A stretch of 64,000 bases of DNA. It comes from Centroberyx gerrardi. Taxonomy: Eukaryota; Chordata; Actinopteri; Beryciformes; Berycidae. How positions within the stretch are numbered: the first letter of the stretch is position 1; each line of letters opens with the position of its first letter. The stretch spans positions 17,112,185-17,176,184 of the forward strand of contig NC_136004.1 of the NCBI RefSeq assembly GCF_048128805.1. The letters run 5' to 3'. Shown here piece by piece: positions 1 to 17,179 of this stretch. Position numbers and translations under genes: made by a program. Below the pieces are notes generated by a model. The model searched no databases. It saw only the letters and a program-made list of their open reading frames with translations, and was not told the DNA's origin.

Positions 1-1979
1 GTGAGATGTGCTGGGAAGTATGAAACTCTGGCAGAGTCCTGAGGTCCACAGAGCACATGGTCTTAATCTCCGCGGGCTCTGTCAACCAGGCTTCTGTGAG
101 TGGGACAGCATTCGTCAGCGGGAAATACCAGACAGAAAGTAGGACCGTGTGTGTGTGTTGAGTGTACTTACTAGGGATGTTTTGTCACCGTGTTTGTTTT
201 AGTAGACAGGCATACACAAGAACCTAATTTATTTGAACCCTTCGGGGAATGGTCAAATTAAATACTGAAATGTGGACCCATTGAAATTCTAGAATAAAGC
301 TTATTTACACATAAAATATGCATGTGTGCTTATTCTGAAATGTTCTGCAATAAACCTAGCCACAATCGGTAGTATAGCCAAAATATTCACAGCACAACAT
401 TCTTTGCCTGTTGGGTAGACCAGTCCGTTCAGATAAGAGGTTCGACTGTACACGTACATTTGCAGTCAACATAAATAATACACCAGCACACCCAGGTCAT
501 AGTCTACTCCCATTTTTGTTCTCGTACATAAACCATGAGATCTGTTGCAAACCTCCAGCACTATTGTTCGCGTCAGTTTTAAAGTGCCGCAGCAAGCCAA
601 CTGAACATGAAACCACAGTGTTTCATGAAAAACCTCAGCATATTGTTTTGGGAAAATTTGAGCAGGCTCAACACTAACAATTCCCCTTGGTACACAGATA
701 CTGTCTGGCCCTCAAGTACTTGTACTTGGCTTCAGCAAAGACCACAGATGCCAACAGAGTACTTGTACAGCGCCATTTGATGCTGGAATGGTATTAACTG
801 TAATGTTTACATTACAAAGTTTGATGGAAAATTGAACGGCCTGTAAACATTTTTTGTCAAGATCAAAAAAGTACTGATAATGGTACATGGGTTTTTGTGG
901 TTACTCAAAATTTAGAACTTGGCTGAACTTGATCTGTAGCCCTTTGGACCTGTTTGTGTTGTAAAAATAGTGTTTGGAAAAAGAATTACATTAAAAGTAG
1001 TAGTAGTATGGATGAAGTAAATGTCCATGATCAGTATGTTTTTCGTCTTATGTATGTTTTTCGACTTATTTGTTCCCTTCCTCTCCCTACTACACCTGGT
1101 CGTCTGTCTGTGTCCTTCCTGCTTTACATCCTGCTCCGACTAGCTTTGGGAAATAGGCTGCAGGAATATGGGCCTCTTTGCTTGAAGCTAAACTAGCCTC
1201 TCAAATATCTCTCTGTGCGAGGAAATTAATATGCACTGAAAGATATCACTGAATTGGAAGGTTTTTTTTTTTACCAGAGGCAGATGGAGTGTAATGCTAG
1301 ACACTGTATTGTGTCCACCTGGCGATGCAAATGGTTTGTAATTTCTGCTTTACAAAATGAAGGAGGAATATTCAAATAGGCTGAGCACCAGTTGTCAGGT
1401 CACCAATCTTGTATTTAATGGTAACGTCATCTGATACCAGTCCGTGGCAGATTGATCAGAATATCTCTACTGACCACAGTGTCAAGCCTGTGTCCTTTAC
1501 TCTCAGCACCAGGGTGGATTTTTGGGGTGTGTTCACTGGGCAGGGTGACGTTTGGACGATCTTTTCACATAAACGCACACATACACTGGACTTTGATCAC
1601 TGAGCTTTGAGTTGGAGTATGTGTCACGGCCCAAGTCTGTCAGTCAGGTGATTGCATGAGGTACAGGCCTACTGTGATTTTCTTTTTCTTTTTTTTTTTT
1701 TACATTTTTGTATTGACTGTGACCTGTGTGTGTATATCCAGCAATTGTAGGACCATACTGACCTAGAAGCTAAAACATCTGTTCGGTCTCACTTCATATG
1801 GACCGACTTAAGATGTGAGTCATGCTGCATGGTGAAATCAACCACAGTACTGCGGGGGTGCATTGTAATGTGGCAGCAGGCTTGAAGTGCCAGGCTGTGT
1901 TGTCTGCTGTGGCATTCTCAAGGCTGGAAATCCTGGACAACATACTGACTCATATCCTCCTATCATATTAGCAGCACTT

Positions 1980-2301
1980 AAAGGAACAGCTCGCCCCAAA
2001 ATGAAAATCATAACTCACCCCTGTGTCAGTCAGAACTCCACTGAAGTGCATACAACCACCAAACACACATCAAGTTAGCTTCTTCTCCCAGACTGTTCAA
2101 GTGAACAGGATCTGCTTGTTTAGAGTTCCCAAAAGAGCATAAAATGACCATCATATTTCTCCAAACAATACAAGTGTTTTGTAGCCAAACAATTGAGTCC
2201 AAGAGGCCACTATGTACCTCATTACTTCCTATATTTACCTTTTGCGCATAATCATTTAGCTACAAAACCCAGAATTTTCATTTTGGGGTGAACTGTTCCT
2301 C
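1980..2301. mobile_element. Non-autonomous hAT-like MITE
   Basis: About 320 bp bounded by imperfect terminal inverted repeats. The left end reads AGGAACAGCTCGCCCCAAAA and the right end is the reverse complement of AGGAACAGTTCACCCCAAAA, two differences in 20. The motif resembles an abundant fish non-autonomous DNA transposon whose ends read aaaGGAACAGTTCACCCaaaAATGA. No coding capacity is seen. The hAT assignment is from memory of the family; the inverted repeat is seen directly. Confidence 0.7.
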
Positions 2302-2629
2302 TGTATAGTTTTCGTTAAAAACACCACCACTACCTTTTGCAGCTGGGACTAACTGACTAACAACAATCTGTGGTAGCTTAGTAACATTTATTTCCCGCTA
2401 GTTCACTCTTTTTATTGCATCTCTTTAGTCGTGCTGTGTGGCTTTTTAGAACAGTGCATCATACTTTATTATTTTCATACTCAACCTACTTCCGTTTGTG
2501 CGTAAATCTTTTGAAGTTCTTGCTTTTAGTAGCTTGCATCTATTCTTTTTATTAATATGAGTGATTGCTTCGGGTCCTGCCTTCTTGTACTCCTAAGGTC
2601 TTGCAAAATCTCTTCCCTTGCCTCTACCA

Positions 2630-2656
2630 CCCCCCCCCCCCCCCCCCCCCCCCCCC
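2630..2656. repeat. Poly-C homopolymer run
   Basis: 27 consecutive C residues within a coro1c intron. The length is likely to be assembly-uncertain and variable between individuals. Confidence 0.95.
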
Positions 2657-3066
2657 ACCCATGACTGAATATACAGCTCTTAGATTTAGTAGCCCATCTC
2701 GAGCCGTTATTGTCACTGTGCCCAGTCTAATGGCAGAATAGCTGTGGGCAGTGAGTGATTTTTATTTAAAAATGTATATATTAGGGAAGCCATTATGCTT
2801 TAAATAGGGCTGCAGCAGGAGGACTCTTGCTACAGTAGGTGACATCATCTCTCCGGCCCTGCGGTGGCACTTGGAATCAACAGCAAAGAATCGGGTGTGT
2901 CTCATATTCCCCATCCGCCACAGCAGCGCTTTGCTCAGACACCACAGCGAGGAGAGACAGCACCTGATTCTCCTGGCTTGTGGGGTTAAGAGGTCGAATC
3001 CAATTGCAGCCTGATTCCAGGAGGACAGAGGAAGTCAGTCGATATAATTGGAAGCTCCATTGTCTG

Positions 3067-3087
3067 GTGTGTGTGTGTGTGTGTGTT
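3067..3087. repeat. (TG)n microsatellite
   Basis: About ten TG units in a coro1c intron. Confidence 0.9.
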
Positions 3088-3967
3088 AGTCAGTCAGACA
3101 GAAATGCATTTGTGGTCATCTGGTCCATGAGTTGTGTAAGTATGTTATATAAAAGGCACAGTTTGGTGTTTGATTCAGGGTTATCATTTTTAAGTAAGAG
3201 ATGCTGTAGAAAACTAAGCATTTGTTGGCATGCATCGACTGTATAATGACGCCACCACTAATAACATTCCTTAATTAATGTGGGTGGTCCAATAGGGACT
3301 AAGTCTAATCTGGGTATGCTTCTGTGTAGCACGAATAAAACCCAAGCCTCTTTTTTTGGCCGAACGATGGAGTGACAAAACAGGGCTGATGAATCTCTGG
3401 CTTTGGCCTTGGGGCGATTATGTTTGTACCCCTCTGTGGTCATAATGCATTAATGGACCGTGTAATACGACACTTTGCCAAAATTTTATTTCAAAATGTA
3501 GGCTAGGCTTACAGCACTTGCCCGGGGTTTTTGTGGGACTGGGCTCTCCCCTCGTGGCTGGAGAAATGCCCTGTCAAATTCACTGACCCCACACAATGGG
3601 CCATACATGGTACATTCAAATCTCAGACCAAAAAAATTGATTTATGTGTTTTCATTTTTCTGTAATGTATCAAAAGTTAAAACTATATTCTATACTAAAT
3701 TTGTAAATGAGGTCTCACATGTCACCCACGATCATATTGTGAAGTCACATTTTGCCATATTGCCCCCATTTCTCATTCTCTGCTGCTTTTGTGATTTTTG
3801 GCAATTCCTCAATGTGTAGAAATGCAATGCTTCCTCTCAGTTTGTGCCACTTGCAAAGAATTTGGTTTTTCCCCTTGAGGATTGAATCAGTGGAAACTCC
3901 TCTTCCTAAATATTTATGTGTGTGCGTGAGCTTAATTTTGCAGGTGGGATTTAGGATTATGCCGTAA

Positions 3968-9782
<5,815 letters not shown>

Positions 9783-12700
9783 AAGGACCCCTTTACCCAA
9801 CCCACTACAATTCAGGACGTTCCATTGGCTGGGGGGTGGGCGGGACCAGTCACTGCCAATCTCAATGACAGCGTTCCGCCTGAGGCCTGCCTAGCAACGA
9901 TCCCTAGCAACATTCCAGATGAACTTTTTTCTTAGCCAGCCCCTAACCCTCAGTTAACACAGGTGGAATAAGAAGGACGTGTGGCAAACTTTTGCAGAAA
10001 ATATTCTTGCTTTTTGGTGAAAGAGAAATCTATTCCTTTTAATCTGTGGCAGTCATTTTTATTTTGTCTACTTGTTGTATAAAAAGTCTTACATACTCCT
10101 TTTCCTTTTAGAATTATGACCAAGAAAATTCCAATGTGAACAATTCCCATTTACTATGGTATACCCAAATGTTTTTTTAAGTAGGTATCAGTATTTCATG
10201 TCCCCATACCCCAACTTACACTGTTGCCAAATTTGCAGTTTTGTTTACACCTCCTTGACAGTATTTTTTTTTTCTCTCTCCGTTTTTGTGGGAAGATTCA
10301 AAATGCAAACCGTGAGGCTCAATGCAGTTGCCGGTTATGCAAGGAGGGGGGATTTCATCAATCATCAATCATTTACTATGAAATTATCAATCAAGACAAA
10401 TTGGATAGTTATGATAGGCAGACAACTCAAACTGTAATTAGGAGGGAATTCAATTCTGATTGAATCTACATACATTTATGTGCCACAGTCTCGACCTACA
10501 GTAGCACTCTCAGACATAAATGACGACATAATTCTTGCTGTCTGTGTTAAAGCTACGTAAATCTATACTTCTTTCTGGTATTTCTCCCATCCCCCTTCCC
10601 GCCATTCTAATATGCTCTACTGTCAGTGGACACAACAATTCATGTAAACATACATTCCTTTCATACCTGCTTTATTAACATGCATTGTGTGCTTTATTGG
10701 AGTAAATGACAAACGGCTTCCACAAATCTCATTTGCCATAGTTCATGTGGAAAGAAAAGAAAAAAAAAAACATTTTAAAATTCCTCTCTACGTTCTGTAA
10801 ACACTCTACTGTAGTCCATGGTGCTGACTCCGGTACTGTGGCCGGTTGTTATTGTGACATTTATGGGTTTATATGATTTTTGTTTTGGCTGTGTGCTGCC
10901 CATGGAAGGGCCAATGACGTTGTAGATTTTCAACCTTTCTGCAGAAAAGGCCTGTCAGCTATGCTTTGTTTTTGTAAGAGGTTCAGTCACCAACCTCAGT
11001 GTTTAGTATGCGTGGGCTTGCTCATGTTCTGAAACACAAGTGTAGTCCAGTATAGTGGGATTCTTTTTCCATCCTTCCAGTTCATTATATGCCATCCCCA
11101 TCTCAGATCTTTTTATCTGTTCAACCAAGACAGGAATGTATATGAAACAACTAAGTAATCTCATTTTGACTATTTTCAACTGTCTGGTGATAAAGCCGCA
11201 GATTGCTTCAGAAACCATTCAAGATTGACCATAAAGGCTTGAAGTATGTGTGAATATGTGCCTCATGTCTTTGGCCTTTTGGGTATTGTTGTAAGGATGT
11301 ACCTGCTTTGTTTCATGTGGGGTTTTTGTTGTTTTGTTGTCACTGGCAGAAAATGTGAGGGAGGGGTTGGTTATGAAATGGACTCACAGTAGAATGTGTA
11401 AGACTTGCCTAAAACTACGATGAATTGGATAGTTGGGTCATTGCTTCACTGTTAATTTTAGCCTGTTTCTTGCTCCAGCTGTGCTTATATCCCTCTTAGC
11501 ACTTCCACTTCTTGGTTTTTAAATGGTTATTTCTCAGATGCCCCAAGTCAGTATAGTATAGAAAAACAAGGAACCATTGGATTGTCCAATTTGAGTTGTT
11601 TTGATGGATTTGCCAGCTATGATGAAAGCTCTGTTGTTTTGATATTTTAGTTCGGATTGTATCCCAGAGGGAAGGTGAGACGGGTAGTGGTTCAGTCTGT
11701 TGTTTGCCTTTAAAGTTTGTTACCACTGTAAAGACCAGAAAGTGCCATAGAGGTGACCATGGGAGTGTTTATAGAGGACTGTGTGAATAGTTTGAGTTGC
11801 TTAGAAAAAGTAAGGTATGATAGGTGCCCAGGTTTAACACTTTAACAAGTTTAACATCACTTTGAGGTGCTAAATAAAGTATTTGACACATCCTTTCTTC
11901 AATGGACGCTGTTAGCAAAGCATGTCAGCCCCCTGGATGACGTCATCCTCCCAACCCATCCTACAGTACAACATACACTAGGCAGCATTTCTGATTACGT
12001 TTAGTTGGGTGCATTGAATCTGATTGCTCTGATTTGCCCCCAACATTTGGATGCTTTCCACCATGGTACGGGTATTAAAAAATGATGTCAAACCGGGAAG
12101 CTGTCAGCTAAATGCACAGTCCATTGATTCATCGTGGCTTCAAGATATAATCCTGAATTCGAGCACCATTGAGTCACATAGACGACTAAGGAAATCTAGA
12201 GTGCTACAGCAATGTGGGTCTGACACAGACGACCTGTTGTCTTAAACTATACTGCCCTATCTTGTACATCAGACTGCCACTCTATGGATTCTTTATAGCA
12301 CTCTAGGCACGAGAGTTAAGATTTGAGGAATATTAGTGAATAGTTATCCAAAGGGACACCGTAGGTTGGAGAAATGTGCAGTTGAAAGGTAGATGTATGT
12401 TTGTAATAAAGGCCTAGAAAAATGAGTGAAAGCTGTGTAAATAACATGACCATATTTTTTTGTATTTTATTTTTTTTTTCTTAAATTCTGTTTTGTGGTT
12501 GTGCTGAAGAGGGTATTTGTATGGGAGTTGGGTTATGGTGGGTTTTAAATGTTTCCCCTTGTCTGTGTTCCCTGCACCTTGCCATAATGCATCATGAGAA
12601 AAGCAGAACCTCTATTATATCGCAGGTATTATGAATATCAAAAGAAAGAAATTAATCACAGAAGAAAACAAACCAGGATTAAGCCTCATGTGGAGGTCTG

Positions 12701-12790
12701 CTCAGCGTTTTTGTTCATTATTCCTGCTTCAAGTATCGAACATTGATTATAAGAAAAATTAATAAAGAAATTTTAAAACGTGGGCTCTCT
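9783..12790 (+). other. coro1c: coro1c 3'UTR with alternative poly(A) signals
   Basis: The sequence after the coro1c stop has no further coding exon. AATAAA hexamers lie at 11873-11878, 12405-12410 and 12761-12766. The last is the likeliest distal end because the sequence after it reads as ordinary intergenic DNA. A 3'UTR near 3 kb is an inference; transcripts could end earlier. Confidence 0.6.
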
Positions 12791-14400
12791 GTATAGTTTT
12801 GAATTGGTGAATGCGCCTGTTTCTGGGGATTTAGGGGGATATGGGCAATCTTAAGTTTTCATTACAGAGGAAAGGTTATGACAAAAAGACAAATACCTGT
12901 ACGTTTCTCAAAAAAAAACACCTGTTTGACATTTGCCTCAATTGTCACTCTGCATTGAGGTTGTTTTAATTTACTAAAACCAAGACACATCACAAAAAAT
13001 AGTCATCTTAAAAAAAAATTAAAGACAACCCTCTAGTATTGATCCCACATAAACTGTCAACACATCAACACAAACCATCCAAAGGCAGCTCCCTGTCAAT
13101 GTGCGCAAAATCAGGGAGCCTAGTGAACAAATTGCTCAGTGGCCCGACTGCTGAAACAATAAAACTTATAATCAAGTAAATAACTAAAACTAACAGTTGG
13201 AAAAGAAATTGATAGAGATAGATAATGAACTAGACAGTTGCTTGAATCTAAGCTGAAGTTAAAATCAAAAGTGAATTATTTTCTATAGTTTGCAGTATAC
13301 GCATTGCTTTGTAGATTCATGGCCCCATTTTTACTCTGCAGTAAAAAAAGTGAGCAGCCATCAGATTTTTAAAGTTTCAAAAAGGGGAACTCTGCTCTTC
13401 AGAGGCACTGTCTTTTTGCCTTTGCAGATTTATCGCTCCTGCTTTATGGGTATGTTGATACTTTCTCTGTCAAACACTGTTGTCTCCAGTGTTTTTACTA
13501 TGGGGAGACAGTAAGCCAAGCACCACAGAGGATATCCACAACAAGAAATAACCAAACGCACTATTTCAGTTGCGTTCTCCAAAGATCAGATGTAACACAC
13601 TTCAGAAGCAGTCTGTGTTACAGCGTCTGTTCATACACCAGTACTACCAGGCAGTGAAAATAGTCCACAACAAACTGACAAGTATGCATACATTGAAACT
13701 AAAATGAATCTTGATCAAATCCTCTCAAGCCTTTCAAATACACACCGGTGTATCCTCTGTCTTGTGAATTGCCACCACATTCACGCTTAACTCCCCAGCT
13801 GACCAGCCACAACATCAACATCTCCAAGTCAAATCACGGGAATAAAGATATCTGACTTGTCTCAAATAGACGTCCTGCATATTGACAGATATGTCTCGAG
13901 GTAAATGCTTGTAAAAGACCATGAAGTTTATGTGTTCACTCTGTACATGTGTTTTGGGATGAAAGGCGTTCCTTCTCCCTGTGCACTGGTCTTGTATGCC
14001 CTATCGGGACAGGCTGTAATCAAGAGGACTTAATTAGAGAGGACTCAGTGGGAGGCAGAGAAATCTTGGGACTCGCCCTGCCAAGTACAGAAATACCCGC
14101 TGGCCTTCACCCTAGGAGTCATGTACTCACTGTAATGTTCTTGTGAATGTAGAAAGCTCAATTTTGACTGTCAATCTGATAAAGACAAAGTCTGATAATC
14201 AAAACATAACCTGGTAAAAAGACCTTTGACCCAAAAGTCTTCCATTGACGACCCTTAATGGATGCATCAGTTTATCCTTAGGACTTGCTCCCTGTATGAT
14301 AAAATTTCACAATGTATAGATTCACTTCTATATGGCTGTTCCTTCTATAATGGTTCAGAAAAATATATATATATATGGTTGAATCCCAAAAGGAGGATGA
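12791..14400. other. Intergenic stretch, coro1c to tmem119
   Basis: AT-rich sequence with no gene, RNA or clear transposon that I can support. Several short ORFs lack recognisable similarity. Confidence 0.5.
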
Positions 14401-14499
14401 GGATGGGAGGTAGAAAGGGAGGGAGGAGAAGCTGGAAATAGAGGGATGGACATCGTTTCGCAGTTAGCAGGCTTTTTAGAGCTCGGAAAAAAAACCTCA

Positions 14500-14653
14500 G
14501 TATAACTTAGTAGGGAGGGCGGATGCTTGGAAGCTCTCCTCCACCCTTACTTTCCTCTCATTCCTCCGTCTCTCCCTTATTCCCTCTTTCTCTCTGTCTG
14601 TCTTTCGCTCCGTCTTGTTCTGCTCAGAGGACAAACCCAAGATATCACATTCT
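14500..14653 (+). other. tmem119: Candidate 5' non-coding exon of tmem119
   Basis: A pyrimidine-rich segment ends at CACATTCT followed by a strong donor GTAAGTATAT (GT at 14654). The tmem119 start codon lies 16 nt after an acceptor (tgttgtttcag, 16331-16341), so an upstream untranslated exon is required. This is the best donor I noticed upstream. The exon start is not determined. Confidence 0.35.
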
Positions 14654-15682
14654 GTAAGTATATATTTCTATTTTAAAGTGGATATTATCAAGGAAGGAAG
14701 GTTTAGATAAATATTTCAGGGATTTCAGGACAGTCTGTGTATCCTGACAACATTTCAGAAAGTTTTTTTTAGTGAAGTTTCAACCTTTATTATCCGTTGA
14801 ATATACTTATTTAAGGTTGAGAGATACATTGATTTTTTTTCTCAGGATCTGTCATCACTGAGTGTAATGTTTTGACAACAGAAGTCTTATTCTTTTGCCA
14901 GAAACATCAGAAAAGGCTTCAACGTGTCAAATTTAAATTGAATGAAATACATTTTATAATAAGTAATATCCATTACTGTCTGGCTCTGGCAGGAATCCAG
15001 CTCCTAATAATGTCACTTTGATGACAGACGTGTTTTATCTGTAAATGCCAAGAGCTGTAGCTAATAGACTGTAGAAGCTAATAATGTTTTACATGATTAT
15101 ATGAGATTACATTTTGAGATAGTTTAAGCACTCAAATGACACATGAAATGGATTAATTGCATGACCGGCGTCTGGATGGCCTTCAGTTGAAGGTGATGCG
15201 GACCCACCAGTGGATTCCCGGAGATGTAATTATGGCTTGGTTAAAATTATGGTGCAGTGAGTCGCCGTCCTATAGCTGTACATCCAAGGAGGAAGATCCA
15301 GCCTAACATCTGGTTCAGCATAGTTTGTATTACATATGTACGACCACACAGGGAGACGTGGGTACGCTATATAGTGTAAATCACAGGAGCAGCAGGCGGA
15401 GCTTCACTAGGCTATAACATGATGCTGATTAGAAGCTTGTCTTTACAGCTAAGCATTGTCTAATTACATACTATGTTAAGAGTTAAAATGTCAAATGGTA
15501 ACAGATTCAGGTCTGCCCTAAAGGTTGCAATTTTGAATGCTAAAGCTGCCTCTTGATTTCAGATTCAGATTCAGAGAAACCTCAGTGGCATAAATCAATC
15601 AATCAAGTACTGAGTGTTGTCAAAACATATTACAGTAGCATAGGCCAAAATAAGGTACAATACAGATGTTCTTGATTTCACT

Positions 15683-15770
15683 GAGAGAGAGAGAGAGAGG
15701 GAGAGGGAGAGAGAAAGAGAAAAAAAAGAGAGAGAGAGAGAGAGGGGGGGCTGGGGGGGCTGGGGGGGGG
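15683..15770. repeat. GA-rich and G-rich simple repeat
   Basis: An impure (GA)n tract passes into runs of G interrupted by CT (GGGGGGGCTGGGGGGGCTGGGGGGGG). It lies in the presumed first intron of tmem119. The G runs could form a quadruplex, which is an inference. Confidence 0.9.
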
Positions 15771-16357
15771 GAAGAAATAATCTAATATTGGGTACAGGAG
15801 AACAGTTTATTCAGTCAGTTGGTACTGTAACAGTTTTCAAGACACAACAGTAAATGCAGGCTTCCCTGCCTGCAGAAATATCTTCATCAGGTCTCTGCCA
15901 CTGTGGTCTGCAGTGAGGCAGCTGCTGCCCAGTGTAAATATAGAGGCCGCAGCCACAGGTCTCCCACGCCTCCCTGGTCCCTGGGGAATATATAGCTTCC
16001 TCTTGGCTTTGGTGTGGTGGATGGGTGGCCTCCCTCCACTCTACAAATTATAAGCCCTTCAGCACCAAACTCACTGTCTCCACCCCGAATAAGTAATGGC
16101 TACTCCACTGCCCGCTAAAATAGATCTGATGCAAGAAAGAAAAACCTTGAAAAACCTAAACTGAACTTTCCTTTAATGCATATAGTTGCATTACAAAGGG
16201 AAACAACACCTCAAAAAACATCATTATTATTTTCATAGTGTCTGTTGCATGACAGAGTGCATGCCTCTGCAGCCCTAAAGATCAGATTTGACTGTGGCTC
16301 CTGTTTTGCCTCTTGATTCAAACCAGCCTGTTGTTGTTTCAGGACTCATAAGAGAAG

Positions 16358-17113
16358 ATGAATTCCCGCTCTGTGTTCCACCTCTCCTGTGTCACCCTGC
16401 TCGTGCTCTGGTGCAGCGGGTGTCATGCCTCTCCCCTCTACAACATATCCGTGGACGGCAGTGGCGACGACGGCGAGCAGGAACTCCTTTTCCCAACCTC
16501 CTTCTCCACCCGAGCGCCTGCTCACATCACCTCCGCCACCAGCGCTCCCTCGCTCACCAACACCATCACCACCACCATGATCCGCCTGAAGGACTTCGTC
16601 CTCAGCCGAGTGGTGGACTTCCTGCAGGAGAATCTGCTCATCATCATCGTGGTGACCTCTCTTCTCATCGTCATGGTCTTTATCATCTGCTGTGCCTCCG
16701 CCATGAGTCATAAGCGCAAGTTGGAGGCCCACAAGCCCCCGGCTCATCCAGCCAGGAAGTATGTGGCAGATAAGACCGCAGGAGTCAAGGGTGCGAGCGA
16801 CTTCCAGGACCGGCCGTACGCCGTCGACCACGTCAAGAGGATCCAGACTCAGAGCATGGCCTCCCCCAAGAACCTGCGCATGCCCTCTAAAGCGCTGGTG
16901 GGGGAGAAGGGCAGGGACGTCAGGTCGTCGCCTCGCCAGGAGGTCAGGAAGGTGAGAGAAGCAGAAGAGGTGGAAAAGAGGAGAGAGGAGCCCAAGCACA
17001 AAGAGCAGGCGAAGCAGAGAGAGGAGGTGCAGCAGAGCTCCGGTCCCAGCTCCAGCTCCAGCTCCAGCCAGCCTGTAGTCTGCACCTGCCATCTCAAAAA
17101 GGCAAACCACTAG
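16358..17113 (+). CDS. tmem119: TMEM119 (osteoblast induction factor-like type I membrane protein)
   Basis: A 251-residue single-exon CDS. In mammals TMEM119 is a microglial surface marker and promotes osteoblast differentiation. An N-terminal hydrophobic signal peptide (about 1-24) is followed by a short Ser/Thr-rich ectodomain. One transmembrane helix lies at about 93-115 (ENLLIIIVVTSLLIVMVFII), preceded by RVVDFLQ, matching the DGIVDFFRQ..-TM arrangement of mammalian TMEM119. After the helix come KRKLEAHKPP and ARKYVAD, again like the family, then a charged Glu/Arg/Lys-rich tail (about 210-230), a poly-Ser run and a terminal CTCHL. The start is the first ATG, 16 nt after a splice acceptor. 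Its position beside coro1c agrees with mammalian gene order. Antisense ORFs here are shadows of the biased codon use. Confidence 0.9.
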   Translation: MNSRSVFHLSCVTLLVLWCSGCHASPLYNISVDGSGDDGEQELLFPTSFSTRAPAHITSATSAPSLTNTITTTMIRLKDFVLSRVVDFLQENLLIIIVVTSLLIVMVFIICCASAMSHKRKLEAHKPPAHPARKYVADKTAGVKGASDFQDRPYAVDHVKRIQTQSMASPKNLRMPSKALVGEKGRDVRSSPRQEVRKVREAEEVEKRREEPKHKEQAKQREEVQQSSGPSSSSSSSQPVVCTCHLKKANH

Positions 17114-17170
17114 GTGAATCTCAAGGCTGTTGCTGACATAAGTGCTGAAATGTAGGGAATCGAACCGTGA

Positions 17171-17176
17171 AATAAA
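17171..17176 (+). other. tmem119: Proximal poly(A) signal of tmem119
   Basis: AATAAA 58 nt past the tmem119 stop. A second AATAAA at 19110-19115 could serve a longer 3'UTR. Which is used cannot be told from sequence. Confidence 0.45.
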
Positions 17177-17179
17177 TAC